A stretch of DNA of 64,000 nucleotides from Strongylocentrotus purpuratus (lineage: Eukaryota; Echinodermata; Echinoidea; Camarodonta; Strongylocentrotidae): assembly GCF_000002235.5 (NCBI RefSeq), contig NW_022145609.1, positions 10,519,274 through 10,583,273 on the forward strand, read 5' to 3'. Made by a program: the position numbers and the translations under genes. The notes below the pieces were generated by a model. The model was not told the DNA's origin, did not search any database, and saw only the letters and a list, made by a program, of their open reading frames with translations. The number at the start of each line of letters is the position of its first letter. Within the stretch, counting starts at the first letter, position 1. This document shows, piece after piece, positions 63,115 to 64,000 of this stretch.

Positions 63115-64000
63115 AAACACCTAAACCATTTCTATGTTCCTTTAACATAATTTAAGATTCATTCTCGCCCGACATACCTCACATTTTAAACTTTCTCTCT
63201 TTTTGGGTGTTATTTTGAAACAACATGTATCTGGTGCCTTCCTTATGCTTTCTAGATCACTTGGCTATGTCATGGATGTTTTTTGCTAAATTGTCTGGCA
63301 AGTGATTATTGATTTAGAACTACATAAAAGGAAATATTAGAGGTAAAACACAACCACACTTAATGGTCTTATTCTCCCTTGTCTGTCTTATCTCAAATAA
63401 ACCATTCCTTTCAATACATTTTAACACAATTATATATTTCCTTTGTCTACTTGGGGTGCAATTATGTCAGAGCACATACCGGTAATGTCATGATGTCACA
63501 TGACTGAGCATAATGTCATTGTATGTCAACTCCTCAACACATTTTAACTAGAATTACCAAGAATTGGATTTGCTGATATTTCTTACACCTAAAGTAATGG
63601 TGCATCCTTTTGTTACTAGTTTACTACATGTGTGTTAAGCCCACCAAAGAAACTTAAGAGCAATAGTATAAGATAAGAAATTATTAGCTTCCAACTAATG
63701 ATAATAATACAAACAAGAATTTTAGTGCATTAAACTTTTTTAGTTAGAACAAAAACTGAATTGGCTTCACATCATAGATAATCTCACTATACTAGATCGA
63801 CATCGATTACTAAAATCCTGAGCCAATTTCACTTTGCTTCTTCCAAGGAAACATGAAATCCCTTGAAATTTAGATTTTCTTAATCATGTGACTATTCAGA
63901 TCCTCAGCAATAAAGATTTTACATGTTTGAATGTTCGTCACAAATGCTATTGAAAATTCTTCCGAAATCGGATTGTAGTTGGATCGTTTCGTGTGCCGTA
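63115..64000. other. AT-rich non-coding stretch
   Basis: No feature recognised. Confidence 0.6.

Overview
The window looks like nuclear DNA of a marine deuterostome invertebrate, most likely a sea urchin or another echinoderm. Pointers are widely spaced exons with GT-AG introns, very long CT/GA microsatellites, many short inverted-repeat DNA elements of the kind common in echinoderm genomes, and two tandem-core elements resembling the 'pearl'/HINE (non-autonomous Helitron-like) family of bivalves and sea urchins. Nothing bacterial, viral or CRISPR-like was seen.

The only gene I can support is a KANK-family gene (KN motif and ankyrin repeat protein) on the minus strand. Seven consecutive coding exons with matching phases run from 18041 down to 213 and encode the first 1500 residues: a short N-terminal exon, a 3.4-kb exon with the talin-binding KN motif, coiled coil, proline-rich segment and an unusual block of Cys/TIG repeats, then linker exons, a serine-rich exon and the start of the ankyrin domain. 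The C-terminal ankyrin exons and the stop codon lie beyond position 1. KANK proteins link talin at focal adhesions to the cortical microtubule-capture machinery.

The gene probably has several starts. Besides the first coding exon at 17957-18041, two other ATG exons with good donors and the correct phase are visible. One is a five-codon exon at 48801-48816 inside a CpG-rich promoter-like island, spliceable to the large exon. The other is a 27-codon hydrophobic exon at 11283-11364 behind its own promoter-like region, spliceable to the 10.6-kb exon; it would give a short isoform without KN motif or coiled coil. Weaker candidates for untranslated first exons are noted at 16.6-17.0 kb and 22.5-22.7 kb.

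The other roughly 59 kb is intron or upstream DNA. It holds a 31-copy 16-bp minisatellite, long CT/GA, AT and poly-C tracts, at least ten inverted-repeat (MITE-like) elements, two HINE/pearl-like elements at 18.2-19.3 and 62.1-63.1 kb whose core repeats carry nuclear-receptor DR1 motifs, and several two- to three-copy tandem duplications. No protein-coding gene was recognised from 49.2 to 64 kb.
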